From CALBPI01 sp038529355 (GTDB lineage: Bacteria; Pseudomonadota; Gammaproteobacteria; Steroidobacterales; Woeseiaceae), in assembly GCA_038529355.1 (NCBI GenBank), contig JBCBDU010000047.1, forward strand, positions 1 through 23,158: a stretch of DNA of 23,158 nucleotides. Reading direction: 5' to 3'. The notes under the pieces were generated by a model. The model was not told the origin of the DNA and did no database searches. It saw only the letters and a list, made by a program, of their open reading frames with translations. A program made the translations under genes and the position numbers. Every line of letters starts with the position of its first letter. The first letter of the stretch is position 1. Shown here piece after piece: positions 15,221-21,863 of the stretch.

Positions 15221-17523
15221 AGCGGTTGCTCACAGGCAATGAATACAGGCTCCATGGTTTGTCCGGCACGCACGCGAAACTGCATGCGTGTATCGACGTA
15301 GCCACGGCGCGAGCCCACTAGTGTATACAGACCGGGACGCAGGCGAATCTCTTTCACGTCGAAAGTACCCAGACGCTCAACACGCAGTAGCGTGACCGAC
15401 GTCAGACCGTCCGAGCGCAGCTCAACCGGCAACGGTACCGCCACCGCGGTCAGCAGTTGCGTCATTGCATCAATGCGCGCCGACAACTGCGGCCCACGCG
15501 GCTCGACATCTGAGGCGCGTGTCAGCAGTTGCGACGCATCGCGCAGGTTATCCAGATCGCTGAGCCTGTCCGGATTGCGCAACACATCTGCCATCTCGTT
15601 CATCAGCGCAAGCCGCTCAGCCGCTCGCAGCGCGCCTGCCTTGGCCACGTCCAGCGAGGCATCGATGGACAACATGTCGTTGTAGCGCTGGCGCGCCAGC
15701 GCCCACTGCTCGCTGCTTTCGGCATCTTGTGCCTGCGACTGCAGGCCGTTGATGCGCTCCAGCCGCTCGGCCAATTGCAATTGCAATAGCGCATCTTTCG
15801 GCCCCGGATCACGCGGACGCAACGCAGCCGCTGCATCAAATGCCCTGCGCGCCGCCAGAAAATCACCGCCGCTCATCGCCTGCAAACCCTGCGACATATT
15901 GCTGGCAAACCGATCTGCGGCAATCGCGGCCTCAAGCCGATCGCGCGCCTCGATGGCGGGCAGCCATTCGCCATCCAACGTGATCGCTTCGCGATAACGT
16001 TGCACCGCGGTTGCCAGCTCGCCGGCACGCTCCGCGACGCGCCCTTCGGCCATCTTTGCCAATACCGCATCCAGATTGTTCGCACGTTCCAGACCCCGCT
16101 GCGCAATCGGGTCTGTTGGTGTGATCGCCAGCGCCAGTTCGTACGCGGCGCGAGCGGCAAGCGCATCCTCAGCACGCATCGCTGCATCTGCTTCGCGCAT
16201 CGCAGCGTCGAAGCGTGCATCAACGCTCTCCAACAACGGCTTCAAAATGGCCAACGCGTCGTCATAACGGGCAACAGCTTGCGCATAATCCGCTGCAAGA
16301 TAGGCGCGATCTCCTTCGGCGTAACGCGCCAACCCGGTTTCCAGATTGGCACCACCCCAGCGTTCGACGCCACGCGACTCCAACGTCGCAATCAAGCTGA
16401 TCAATTCGGCGACCTGACTATCGGCCGAAGCGCGATCGCCGGTTTGCGTCACGGCGGGCGGTGGCGTGGCCGTTGCTGGCGCCTCGGCCGGCGCCTGTGG
16501 CTGTGCCTGGGAATCTGCTGGCACTGGCGTCGCCGGGTCGTCGCCACCGCGCAACGCACTCAAACCAAATGTGACTGCAACACCGACCGCAACGATCAGC
16601 AACAACCCCAGCAAAACCCATTGCAGACTCACACCATCGCGCTGTGGCTCACGCACGCGTTCCGGGCGCTCGAACGCACCATGTGGCAGCGCCTCACCGC
16701 GAGGTTCGACCGCACCGGCAACCGCCGCCGCCGGCCGCCGCAACTTGATCTGCAACTGATCAAGATCAACAGCGCCGCGCTGCACGCCCGCCTGCGCCAA
16801 CGCGTCGCGCAGCGCAGCGGCACTGAGCCGGGAATCGCGCGGTAACAACGCCTGACGCAAAGCCGCGCTCAATCCGGGTGCGAGCGACTCGGGAATGTCG
16901 GCATCGGGCGTGCCGCTCACCATCTCGATGATCACTTTCGCAATCGCATACACATCATCGGCCGGATGCGGCGCCAGCGATTGCTGTTGCTCCGGACTGG
17001 CATAGGCACCACTGCCACCGCGACTATCGTACACGGCCGTATCGTCCACGACCGCTGCGGTACTGAAATCGGCCAGATAAGCCACGCCGCGGCGGTCAAT
17101 CAGGCAGTTCGCCGGCTTTACATCACCATGTACGATGCCCTTTCGATGCCAGTAGTCCAACGTATCGACAATGACCAACACAGCGGGTAACCATCGCTCA
17201 GCAGGTAAGCCCACCAGACTGCTGAAGTCGGTACCGTCGACGTACTGCATCGCATAGGTCGGGCGCTCGCCATCGTGCCAATTCAGCACGCGCACGGTAT
17301 GTTGGTGATTCAGGGATCGTGCAATGTCGTATTCGCGCTGGAACGCGCGCAGCAGCAGCGGCTTCTCGGCAGCGTTCGGGTGCAACTGCTTGAGCGCGAC
17401 CGCGATATCGGCGCGTTCATCGTGCGCTAGCCAGACCTCGGAAACCGGTCCGGTATGCAGTCGCTCAAGAAGTGCGTAGCGCCCCGCGAAGTGCGCTACA
17501 GGATCGGCTGAGGGTTTTCGCAT
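15217..17523 (-). CDS. Transmembrane Ser/Thr protein kinase with TPR and PEGA-like periplasmic part
   Basis: This is a 768-aa Hanks-type kinase. The cytoplasmic domain (about 15-250) keeps the ATP Lys45 (VALK), Glu64, catalytic Asp134 and Asn139 (HGDVKPANCL), Asp152 (ADFSTA) and an SPE motif. It is therefore probably active. HRD is HGD (a non-RD kinase) and DFG is DFS. A Pro/Ala linker and one helix (302-322, WVLLGLLLIVAVGVAVTFGL) lead to a periplasmic Ala/Gln-rich linker and several TPR-like helical repeats (about 370-690, such as YAQAVARYDDALAIL and RAAYELALAI). A C-terminal PEGA-like beta module has RLRPGLYTLVGSRRGYVD. It would phosphorylate partners, plausibly recognised by the operon's FHA domains and reversed by the PP2C. 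Its ATG overlaps the upstream lipoprotein stop by one base (TGATG). Confidence 0.93.
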   Translation of the reverse strand: MRKPSADPVAHFAGRYALLERLHTGPVSEVWLAHDERADIAVALKQLHPNAAEKPLLLRAFQREYDIARSLNHQHTVRVLNWHDGERPTYAMQYVDGTDFSSLVGLPAERWLPAVLVIVDTLDYWHRKGIVHGDVKPANCLIDRRGVAYLADFSTAAVVDDTAVYDSRGGSGAYASPEQQQSLAPHPADDVYAIAKVIIEMVSGTPDADIPESLAPGLSAALRQALLPRDSRLSAAALRDALAQAGVQRGAVDLDQLQIKLRRPAAAVAGAVEPRGEALPHGAFERPERVREPQRDGVSLQWVLLGLLLIVAVGVAVTFGLSALRGGDDPATPVPADSQAQPQAPAEAPATATPPPAVTQTGDRASADSQVAELISLIATLESRGVERWGGANLETGLARYAEGDRAYLAADYAQAVARYDDALAILKPLLESVDARFDAAMREADAAMRAEDALAARAAYELALAITPTDPIAQRGLERANNLDAVLAKMAEGRVAERAGELATAVQRYREAITLDGEWLPAIEARDRLEAAIAADRFASNMSQGLQAMSGGDFLAARRAFDAAAALRPRDPGPKDALLQLQLAERLERINGLQSQAQDAESSEQWALARQRYNDMLSIDASLDVAKAGALRAAERLALMNEMADVLRNPDRLSDLDNLRDASQLLTRASDVEPRGPQLSARIDAMTQLLTAVAVPLPVELRSDGLTSVTLLRVERLGTFDVKEIRLRPGLYTLVGSRRGYVDTRMQFRVRAGQTMEPVFIACEQPL

Positions 17524-18815
17524 CAGCCGTCATTCAACTCGCCATCGGCGGTGCGACCATTGATACCAATCTCCGGCTCATCGACCAGGCCGGTCTCCGT
17601 CTGGTTGATCTTGCGCAGCAATTCGCGCCACTGGTCGTATTGCGACGCAGCCGTGCCGGTCAACCGTTGCTCCTGCCCTTCAATCGCGATTGTCATCGGC
17701 GCCGCCTCGCGACCAAACGAGTCTGACAGCTCAGCAATCGATTGACGCTGCAACCGTGCCTCAGCCAGGCGCCCGAAGCCACTCGCGATCGCTTCAAAAC
17801 CGCTGAACATTGCGTAGTTGGACAGCGCGCGTTTGGTGCGCCGCGTCGTGCCGGAGTCTTGCCCACGCGGGCGCGGCATTTCAGCGGATGCCGCAACCAG
17901 AGCCACACCGGCCAAACCGCGCAGCAACGCAGAGCGACGCAAACGCTGGTACTCCAACTCCGCTTCCCGCGAAGCTTCTCGCCAATCCTCATAAGGCAGC
18001 GCAATACCGTAATAGAAATTGGCATAGTGCTCGTTCAGCGTATCCAGGAACAGCGCATCGCGTTCGCGAATTGCATTCAGACGACTGACCATCGGATCGT
18101 TGTCGGCGGGCAGGCGCACTACATCAACGCGCCCGCGTTTGTCTGTCTCGATATAGTCGCCAAAAATATCCGGCGCCATGTCAGCATAAAAGCGCATGCG
18201 AGCGGTGCGTCGCAACTGCGCTATTTCCTCGTCACTGAGTTCGTTAAATGCCTCATACAAGTCATTGGCGAATTCATTGAACACATTCTGGTAGGGGTCA
18301 GCGGAACGTTCACGGTTGCGACTGTAGTCGTTGCTGTCTGTGCGCGTATCGTAGCGTCGCCGGAACCAGCGGTTACCACTGGCGTCGCGAGCGAACATCG
18401 TCAACTCGACGCGGTTACCGTCCGAGTGACGTACCTCGCCACCGACGTAGACATCAGCCACAACCGTATCATTCGGAATCACACGTACTGCGCCCCAGTG
18501 GCCAGTCCGCTGCAGTGTGCTCTTCAGGTGATAAGGGAAAAAGCGCGCTTCGGCGCGGCGAATCTCCGGATAAATTGAATCTTTAACGTCCGCATCATCA
18601 CCTTCCGGCAAGCCGCTATCGAATTCGATCAGACCGATGTCCAGCAAGCGCGCCTCCGGCACCGCTTCGGGCTCTTTGGTCAAGCCGATATCGGGGGCGA
18701 CGTAATTGGTCGTCGAGCATCCGACCAGTGTTAGCGCAGCGAGAATTGGCACCCAACGAGTGATAGGCAACCCGTGTCGGGTACGAGGCAAAATCTGCGA
18801 AAGCTGTTCAATCAT
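17523..18815 (-). CDS. Lipoprotein of unknown function in the kinase operon
   Basis: This 430-aa protein has an N-terminal stretch RWVPILAALTLVGCSTTN with a lipobox Cys at 33. A Thr/Asn at +2 and no Asp suggests outer-membrane retention. Around residues 50-170 is an alpha/beta-looking region beginning LLDIGLIEFDSGLPEG, with FFPYHLKSTLQRTGHWGAVRVI and VADVYVGGEVRHSDGNRVELT. This recalls lipoproteins that hold a small periplasmic sensor domain, but I cannot name the family. A hydrophobic patch (LLRGLAGVALVAASA) lies further on. The frame opens at a TTG at 18821, but the ATG at 18815 with a weak AGG seven bases upstream is preferred. It starts about 8 bases after the Gly-rich gene and runs one base into the kinase gene. 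Confidence 0.78.
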   Translation of the reverse strand: MIEQLSQILPRTRHGLPITRWVPILAALTLVGCSTTNYVAPDIGLTKEPEAVPEARLLDIGLIEFDSGLPEGDDADVKDSIYPEIRRAEARFFPYHLKSTLQRTGHWGAVRVIPNDTVVADVYVGGEVRHSDGNRVELTMFARDASGNRWFRRRYDTRTDSNDYSRNRERSADPYQNVFNEFANDLYEAFNELSDEEIAQLRRTARMRFYADMAPDIFGDYIETDKRGRVDVVRLPADNDPMVSRLNAIRERDALFLDTLNEHYANFYYGIALPYEDWREASREAELEYQRLRRSALLRGLAGVALVAASAEMPRPRGQDSGTTRRTKRALSNYAMFSGFEAIASGFGRLAEARLQRQSIAELSDSFGREAAPMTIAIEGQEQRLTGTAASQYDQWRELLRKINQTETGLVDEPEIGINGRTADGELNDG

Positions 18816-18823
18816 CGGCAAAC

Positions 18824-19966
18824 CTATTTCAAACCTTTGTACTTGCGATACTCGCCCCAGAGTTTTTCGCGTGTGGCAGGATCTTCCTCTGCCTGAGCCA
18901 GCTCACGCAACTGTCGAGCGACGATATCGTCGAACGTTGGCGGCGGAATATCCTCGGGTGTGCGCTCATCCAGAACCTCATCCGGAATCGCTTCAACGCT
19001 TGCCGAGGAACCAGCACCGCCACCGCCTCCCGATGCGCCGCCACCGGCATCACTGCCACCGGACGCGCCGCCGCCCGAGCCACCCTCGTTCGCAACGATT
19101 ATTGAGCCCGGTTGACGTGCACCGCCACCGCCGGAGCCATTGCCACCAACTGTGCTGGTATCTCGCGCAACTTCCGTGGCGCGCTCTTGCTCACCGCTGA
19201 TGGTGCGATCGAAATCCTCCAGCGACTTGTCAAATTCATCATCCAGACCGCCGTTGCCGCCGGGACCACTACCGCTGCCGCCGCCGGCACCACCACCTGC
19301 GCCGCCCGCACCTTCAGGTCCGCTGCCACTGCCTGAACCACCGGCACCATCCGGTCCGCTGCCGTCGCCGCCAGAGCCACTGCCACCGGGCATACCGATG
19401 CCACCCGGCAAACCGATACCGCCGGGCAAGCCAATGCCCCCGGGCAAGCCCACCCCGGTACCGCCGCCTGCGGCACCACCGCCGGCCTGGCCGCCTGCAC
19501 CACCGGCGCCGCCGCCAGTGGCACCTCCGCCGGCTTGACCGCCCGCACCACCGGTGCCACCACCGGCAGCACCACCGCCAGCCGAACCGCCGCCCGTTTG
19601 ACCGCCAGCGCCACCGGCACTGCCACCGCCTGAGGCACCACCACCGGCTTGGCCACCACCCGATGCACCGCCGCCTGAAGCACCACCACCGGGCATTTGC
19701 CCGCCAGAAGCGCCACCGCCGGATGTGCCACCGCCCGGTGGCGTGCTACCACCGCCAGACGATCCACCGCTCGGCGGTAATCCACCGCCACCGGAAGATC
19801 CACCGCTGGGCGGCAAACCACCACCTGTCGACGGTGGTGGCGAGCTGGACCCGGAAGAGCCAGAAGATGCGCAAGCGCTCACGAGAAAGGCCAGTCCGAT
19901 CGCCGCTGTCAGCTTCGCAAGCATGGGTAGCTTGCGGTTTGCATGGGACGCATTATGGTGTGGCAT
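18824..19966 (-). CDS. Glycine-rich repetitive lipoprotein, first gene of the operon
   Basis: This 380-aa protein has a lipoprotein signal (LTAAIGLAFLVSACASS, Cys32). Residues about 36-320 are extreme low-complexity Gly/Ser/Ala/Pro sequence built from imperfect units such as GGAGGQAGGGA and GGxSGGG. Four GLPGGI-type hexamers at about 171-193 keep a Gly every third residue. A charged island (LDDEFDKSLEDFDRTISGEQ, about 239-258) interrupts it. A non-repetitive C-terminus (321-380) includes PDEVLDERTPEDIPPPTFDD, then an acidic/basic helix ending YRKYKGLK. GAGG lies 7 bases before the ATG at 19966. The likely role is a flexible, outer-membrane-tethered linker whose C-terminus docks onto a partner. 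This is inferred from composition. Repeats make length variation between strains likely. Confidence 0.8.
   Translation of the reverse strand: MPHHNASHANRKLPMLAKLTAAIGLAFLVSACASSGSSGSSSPPPSTGGGLPPSGGSSGGGGLPPSGGSSGGGSTPPGGGTSGGGASGGQMPGGGASGGGASGGGQAGGGASGGGSAGGAGGQTGGGSAGGGAAGGGTGGAGGQAGGGATGGGAGGAGGQAGGGAAGGGTGVGLPGGIGLPGGIGLPGGIGMPGGSGSGGDGSGPDGAGGSGSGSGPEGAGGAGGGAGGGSGSGPGGNGGLDDEFDKSLEDFDRTISGEQERATEVARDTSTVGGNGSGGGGARQPGSIIVANEGGSGGGASGGSDAGGGASGGGGGAGSSASVEAIPDEVLDERTPEDIPPPTFDDIVARQLRELAQAEEDPATREKLWGEYRKYKGLK
19240..19865. repeat. Low-complexity imperfect tandem repeats in the Gly-rich lipoprotein gene
   Basis: This stretch is almost entirely GCC/ACC/CCG-type triplets repeated in register with the minus-strand reading frame, encoding Gly-rich units. 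A cleaner sub-block at about 19386-19452 repeats an 18-base unit about four times (GLPGGI). The copies diverge at third positions, which argues that coding selection rather than recent DNA duplication maintains them. It is not a CRISPR, because there are no unique spacers. Confidence 0.85.
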
Positions 19967-19987
19967 ATCGGCAACCTCGCGTTATGG

Positions 19988-20020
19988 CAAAAATGTGCGG
20001 GTCTAAAGAGCAGACCCGCA
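19988..20020 (-). terminator. Intrinsic terminator or leader attenuator between PP2C and the operon
   Basis: A perfect 9-bp inverted repeat (arms 19996-20004 and 20012-20020, 7-base loop) is followed on the minus strand by CATTTTTGCC, a short T-run. It sits about 140 bases past the PP2C stop and only 29 bases upstream of the Gly-rich lipoprotein ATG. It can end PP2C transcription. If the operon promoter lies between 20021 and 20157, it would also act as an attenuator in the operon leader. Confidence 0.65.
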
Positions 20021-20157
20021 TACTTGTCAGAGTGTTACAGCGGCGAAGAGTTTCGTGGAAAAACGCCTGTAGTGCCTGAAAACACTGACCCTAGAGACTA
20101 CCAGAACGAGCGCGGCGCGCCAGTGATACTGATCGAGGCCCGCTGTTTTGCCAAAAA

Positions 20158-20988
20158 CTAGGGCTTTCGGAACAGAATTACAGCGAGATCGTCCGCTTTT
20201 CCGGGCTGGTGCTGCTCACGATGCGTCATTCTGCTACGCGCCAGCGACACGATGGCATCCAACGTCTGATCCGCCTTGCCGCGGCGCATCATGTCCGTAA
20301 TTTCAGCCATATGTAGATTGTCGGTGAGCCCGTCAGATGCGACCAGCACGGTGTCGCGTTTCGCCAGCGTAATCGGCGCGCCCACCTCGATCACCATCTC
20401 ATCGGTGCCGACAAAGTTCGACACGATGTGCCGCTCGGGATGGTAGATTGCCTGCTCTTCGGTCAAGAAACCTGCTGCGATCGCGAACCCTACCGGCGAG
20501 TGCGCGACGGTTTGCAGTTTGACCGCGCTGCGTTGACCGGTGATCAAAGCGAACGAATCACCGATATGAAACACGCGCGCCTCACGACCTTCGATGCTAA
20601 CCACCGTCAGCGTTGTGGCCGCGCCACGGGTCGCCGACATCACTGCTGCGTTCGCGTGCTCGATGCCGGAAATAATGGCGTTGCGCAATGAGTCGTGACC
20701 AAACGCCGGATCGACAATGACATCTCGCAGCATTTTCAGTGCCAGCCGGGAGGCCCGTCGCCCGCCTTCAATGCCGCCTGCGCCATCAGCGACTGCCAGC
20801 ACCGCACGGTCATCATCGAGCTGCAGCAACATCAGGCTGTCCTGATTATCGCTGGCCTTATCCGGGGAAATATTGCAGTAGATTTCTGCTGAGCCACCGC
20901 CGACGGACGCGGTCAATCGCTCTGGTCCGTCGCTGACAGGCACCAATTGTCCGAGCACCAGATTGTCGTTTGCCGAAGCTGATTCCAT
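20158..20988 (-). CDS. PP2C-family protein serine/threonine phosphatase
   Basis: This soluble 276-aa phosphatase has the metal-binding motifs of the PPM/PP2C family in order: SDNQDS (Asp47/Asp50), VADGAGG (Asp68), GAATTL at about 121, FHIGDS (Asp143), LVASDGLTDNL (Asp218) and KADDLAVILF (Asp265/266). All key acidic residues are present, so it should remove phosphate from Ser/Thr. The natural partner is the Hanks-type kinase encoded about 2.6 kb downstream on the same strand. It is set apart from the operon by a 191-base spacer with a terminator-like hairpin, so the eraser may be expressed independently of the writer. The first motif reads DNQD instead of the common NED. Its start lies 246 bases from the divergent rraA gene. 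Confidence 0.92.
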   Translation of the reverse strand: MESASANDNLVLGQLVPVSDGPERLTASVGGGSAEIYCNISPDKASDNQDSLMLLQLDDDRAVLAVADGAGGIEGGRRASRLALKMLRDVIVDPAFGHDSLRNAIISGIEHANAAVMSATRGAATTLTVVSIEGREARVFHIGDSFALITGQRSAVKLQTVAHSPVGFAIAAGFLTEEQAIYHPERHIVSNFVGTDEMVIEVGAPITLAKRDTVLVASDGLTDNLHMAEITDMMRRGKADQTLDAIVSLARSRMTHREQHQPGKADDLAVILFRKP

Positions 20989-21037
20989 GCCATTCGCTCT
21001 TGGTGTGGCGAGTTACTTGCGCTTCACCTTACACACG

Positions 21038-21069
21038 AACATAGCGCAATACTGTGTTGCAAGTGTCAA
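21038..21069 (-). promoter_or_regulatory. Candidate sigma-70-type promoter for the PP2C gene
   Basis: On the minus strand a consensus TTGACA (21064-21069) is followed by TATGTT (21038-21043), about 50 bases upstream of the PP2C ATG. The 20-base spacer is longer than the ideal 17, so the -10 assignment is uncertain. Confidence 0.35.
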
Positions 21070-21234
21070 CTATTGGTATTTGTCGCCGGTGCCGACGCAC
21101 GCTGACCTGCCGGCGAACCCGCTTCACGCGCTGGCGCAGCCGATTCGCGACTGCATGTTCTCGCGACGCCGATGACGGTAGAGTGTCAGTCTCGCCGCTG
21201 CGGCAACGCAGGCACCCGACAGTAAGGAGAAAAA

Positions 21235-21717
21235 ATGGCGCCGTTCACAACGCCCGACCTGTGCGATGCGTACCCCGAGCTGCAAGTACTGACACCGATG
21301 ATGCGCTCGTTTGGAGCGCTGCGAACGTTCAGTGGCAGGATCGTCACGGTTAAATGTTTCGAGGATAACTCGAAGGTCAAGGCACTCGGCGCACAAGCTG
21401 GCCATGGTCAGGTACTCGTTGTCGATGGTGGCGGCTCGCCGCGCCGGGCGCTGCTAGGCGATCAAATCGCACTGGCGCTAGCCAATAACGGCTGGGCCGG
21501 GATCATCATTTACGGTTACTTGCGCGATGTCGATGCGTTGGCGACTACCGCGCTGGGCATACAAGCGCTGGGCGCTGTGCCGGTCAAAACCGACAAGCGC
21601 GACCTTGGCGATATCGACGTGCCGGTAACGTTCGGTGGCGTGAGCTTCACGCCCGGCGCGTTCGTCTACGCGGACGCCAACGGTGTCGTCGTGTCTGCCC
21701 AATCCTTGTTGGACTAG
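21235..21717 (+). CDS. rraA: RraA-family protein (RNase E regulator / aldolase-fold)
   Basis: This 160-aa protein matches E. coli RraA in length and motifs: TPDLCDAYPELQVL at the N-terminus, the GDQIALALANNGWAGIIIYG core, and LRDVDAL with Arg97/Asp98, which in the related HMG/CHA aldolases are catalytic. RraA is known to bind RNase E and lower its activity. Other members act as 4-hydroxy-4-methyl-2-oxoglutarate aldolases, and sequence alone does not separate the two. AGGAG lies about 6 bases before the ATG. It is transcribed divergently from the PP2C and converges with aceA, so it is probably monocistronic and unrelated to the operon. Confidence 0.93.
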   Translation: MAPFTTPDLCDAYPELQVLTPMMRSFGALRTFSGRIVTVKCFEDNSKVKALGAQAGHGQVLVVDGGGSPRRALLGDQIALALANNGWAGIIIYGYLRDVDALATTALGIQALGAVPVKTDKRDLGDIDVPVTFGGVSFTPGAFVYADANGVVVSAQSLLD

Positions 21718-21743
21718 GGTCGCCCACGTCCGAGTGAGCGAGA

Positions 21744-21783
21744 CTGGCGGCACGCACCACCGCGATGGTGGTGCACGCGCCAG
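21744..21783. terminator. Hairpin in the convergent rraA-aceA spacer, possible bidirectional terminator
   Basis: The inner stem GCACCACC / GGTGGTGC (21754-21761 and 21767-21774, loop GCGAT) is extended by an outer stem CTGGCG / CGCCAG (21744-21749 and 21778-21783) across a small internal loop. It lies between two convergent stops. No T-tract follows on either strand, so it may act with Rho or only protect 3' ends. Confidence 0.5.
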
Positions 21784-21863
21784 CCGCTTGCGACTAAGAT
21801 ATCGCTTCGTTCATCGCCCCAAATGAACCGTGCGTGTGCGTCGCGCCCGACCCAACCGCGGTG

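Noticed and set aside
19140..19538. Plus-strand Pro-rich frame (PPLPPGPLPLPPPAPP-like)
   Set aside because: It is the antisense of the Gly-rich repeats: Gly codons GGN read as NCC, giving Pro or Ala. No start signal or flanking conserved sequence supports it.
19240..19865. CRISPR-like or DNA-level repeat array
   Set aside because: The repeats are short, imperfect, in frame with coding and lack unique spacers of constant length.
8141..20988. Zorya-type anti-phage system
   Set aside because: A MotA-like channel is present, but there is no ZorB (MotB/OmpA fusion), ZorC or ZorD helicase/nuclease, and the kinase/FHA/PP2C/lipoprotein set is not part of Zorya.
8141..20988. Type VI secretion threonine-phosphorylation module (PpkA/PppA/Fha)
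   Set aside because: Kinase, phosphatase and FHA occur, but no TssB/C, TssJKLM, Hcp, VgrG or ClpV is visible in the window, and the FHA proteins are actin-like or PEGA fusions.
8141..20988. TerY-P triad (vWA, PP2C, kinase) of tellurite-resistance type
   Set aside because: Those vWA proteins are soluble and accompany Ter genes. Here the vWA proteins are membrane-anchored and sit with a stator channel, and no TerD-like protein is present.
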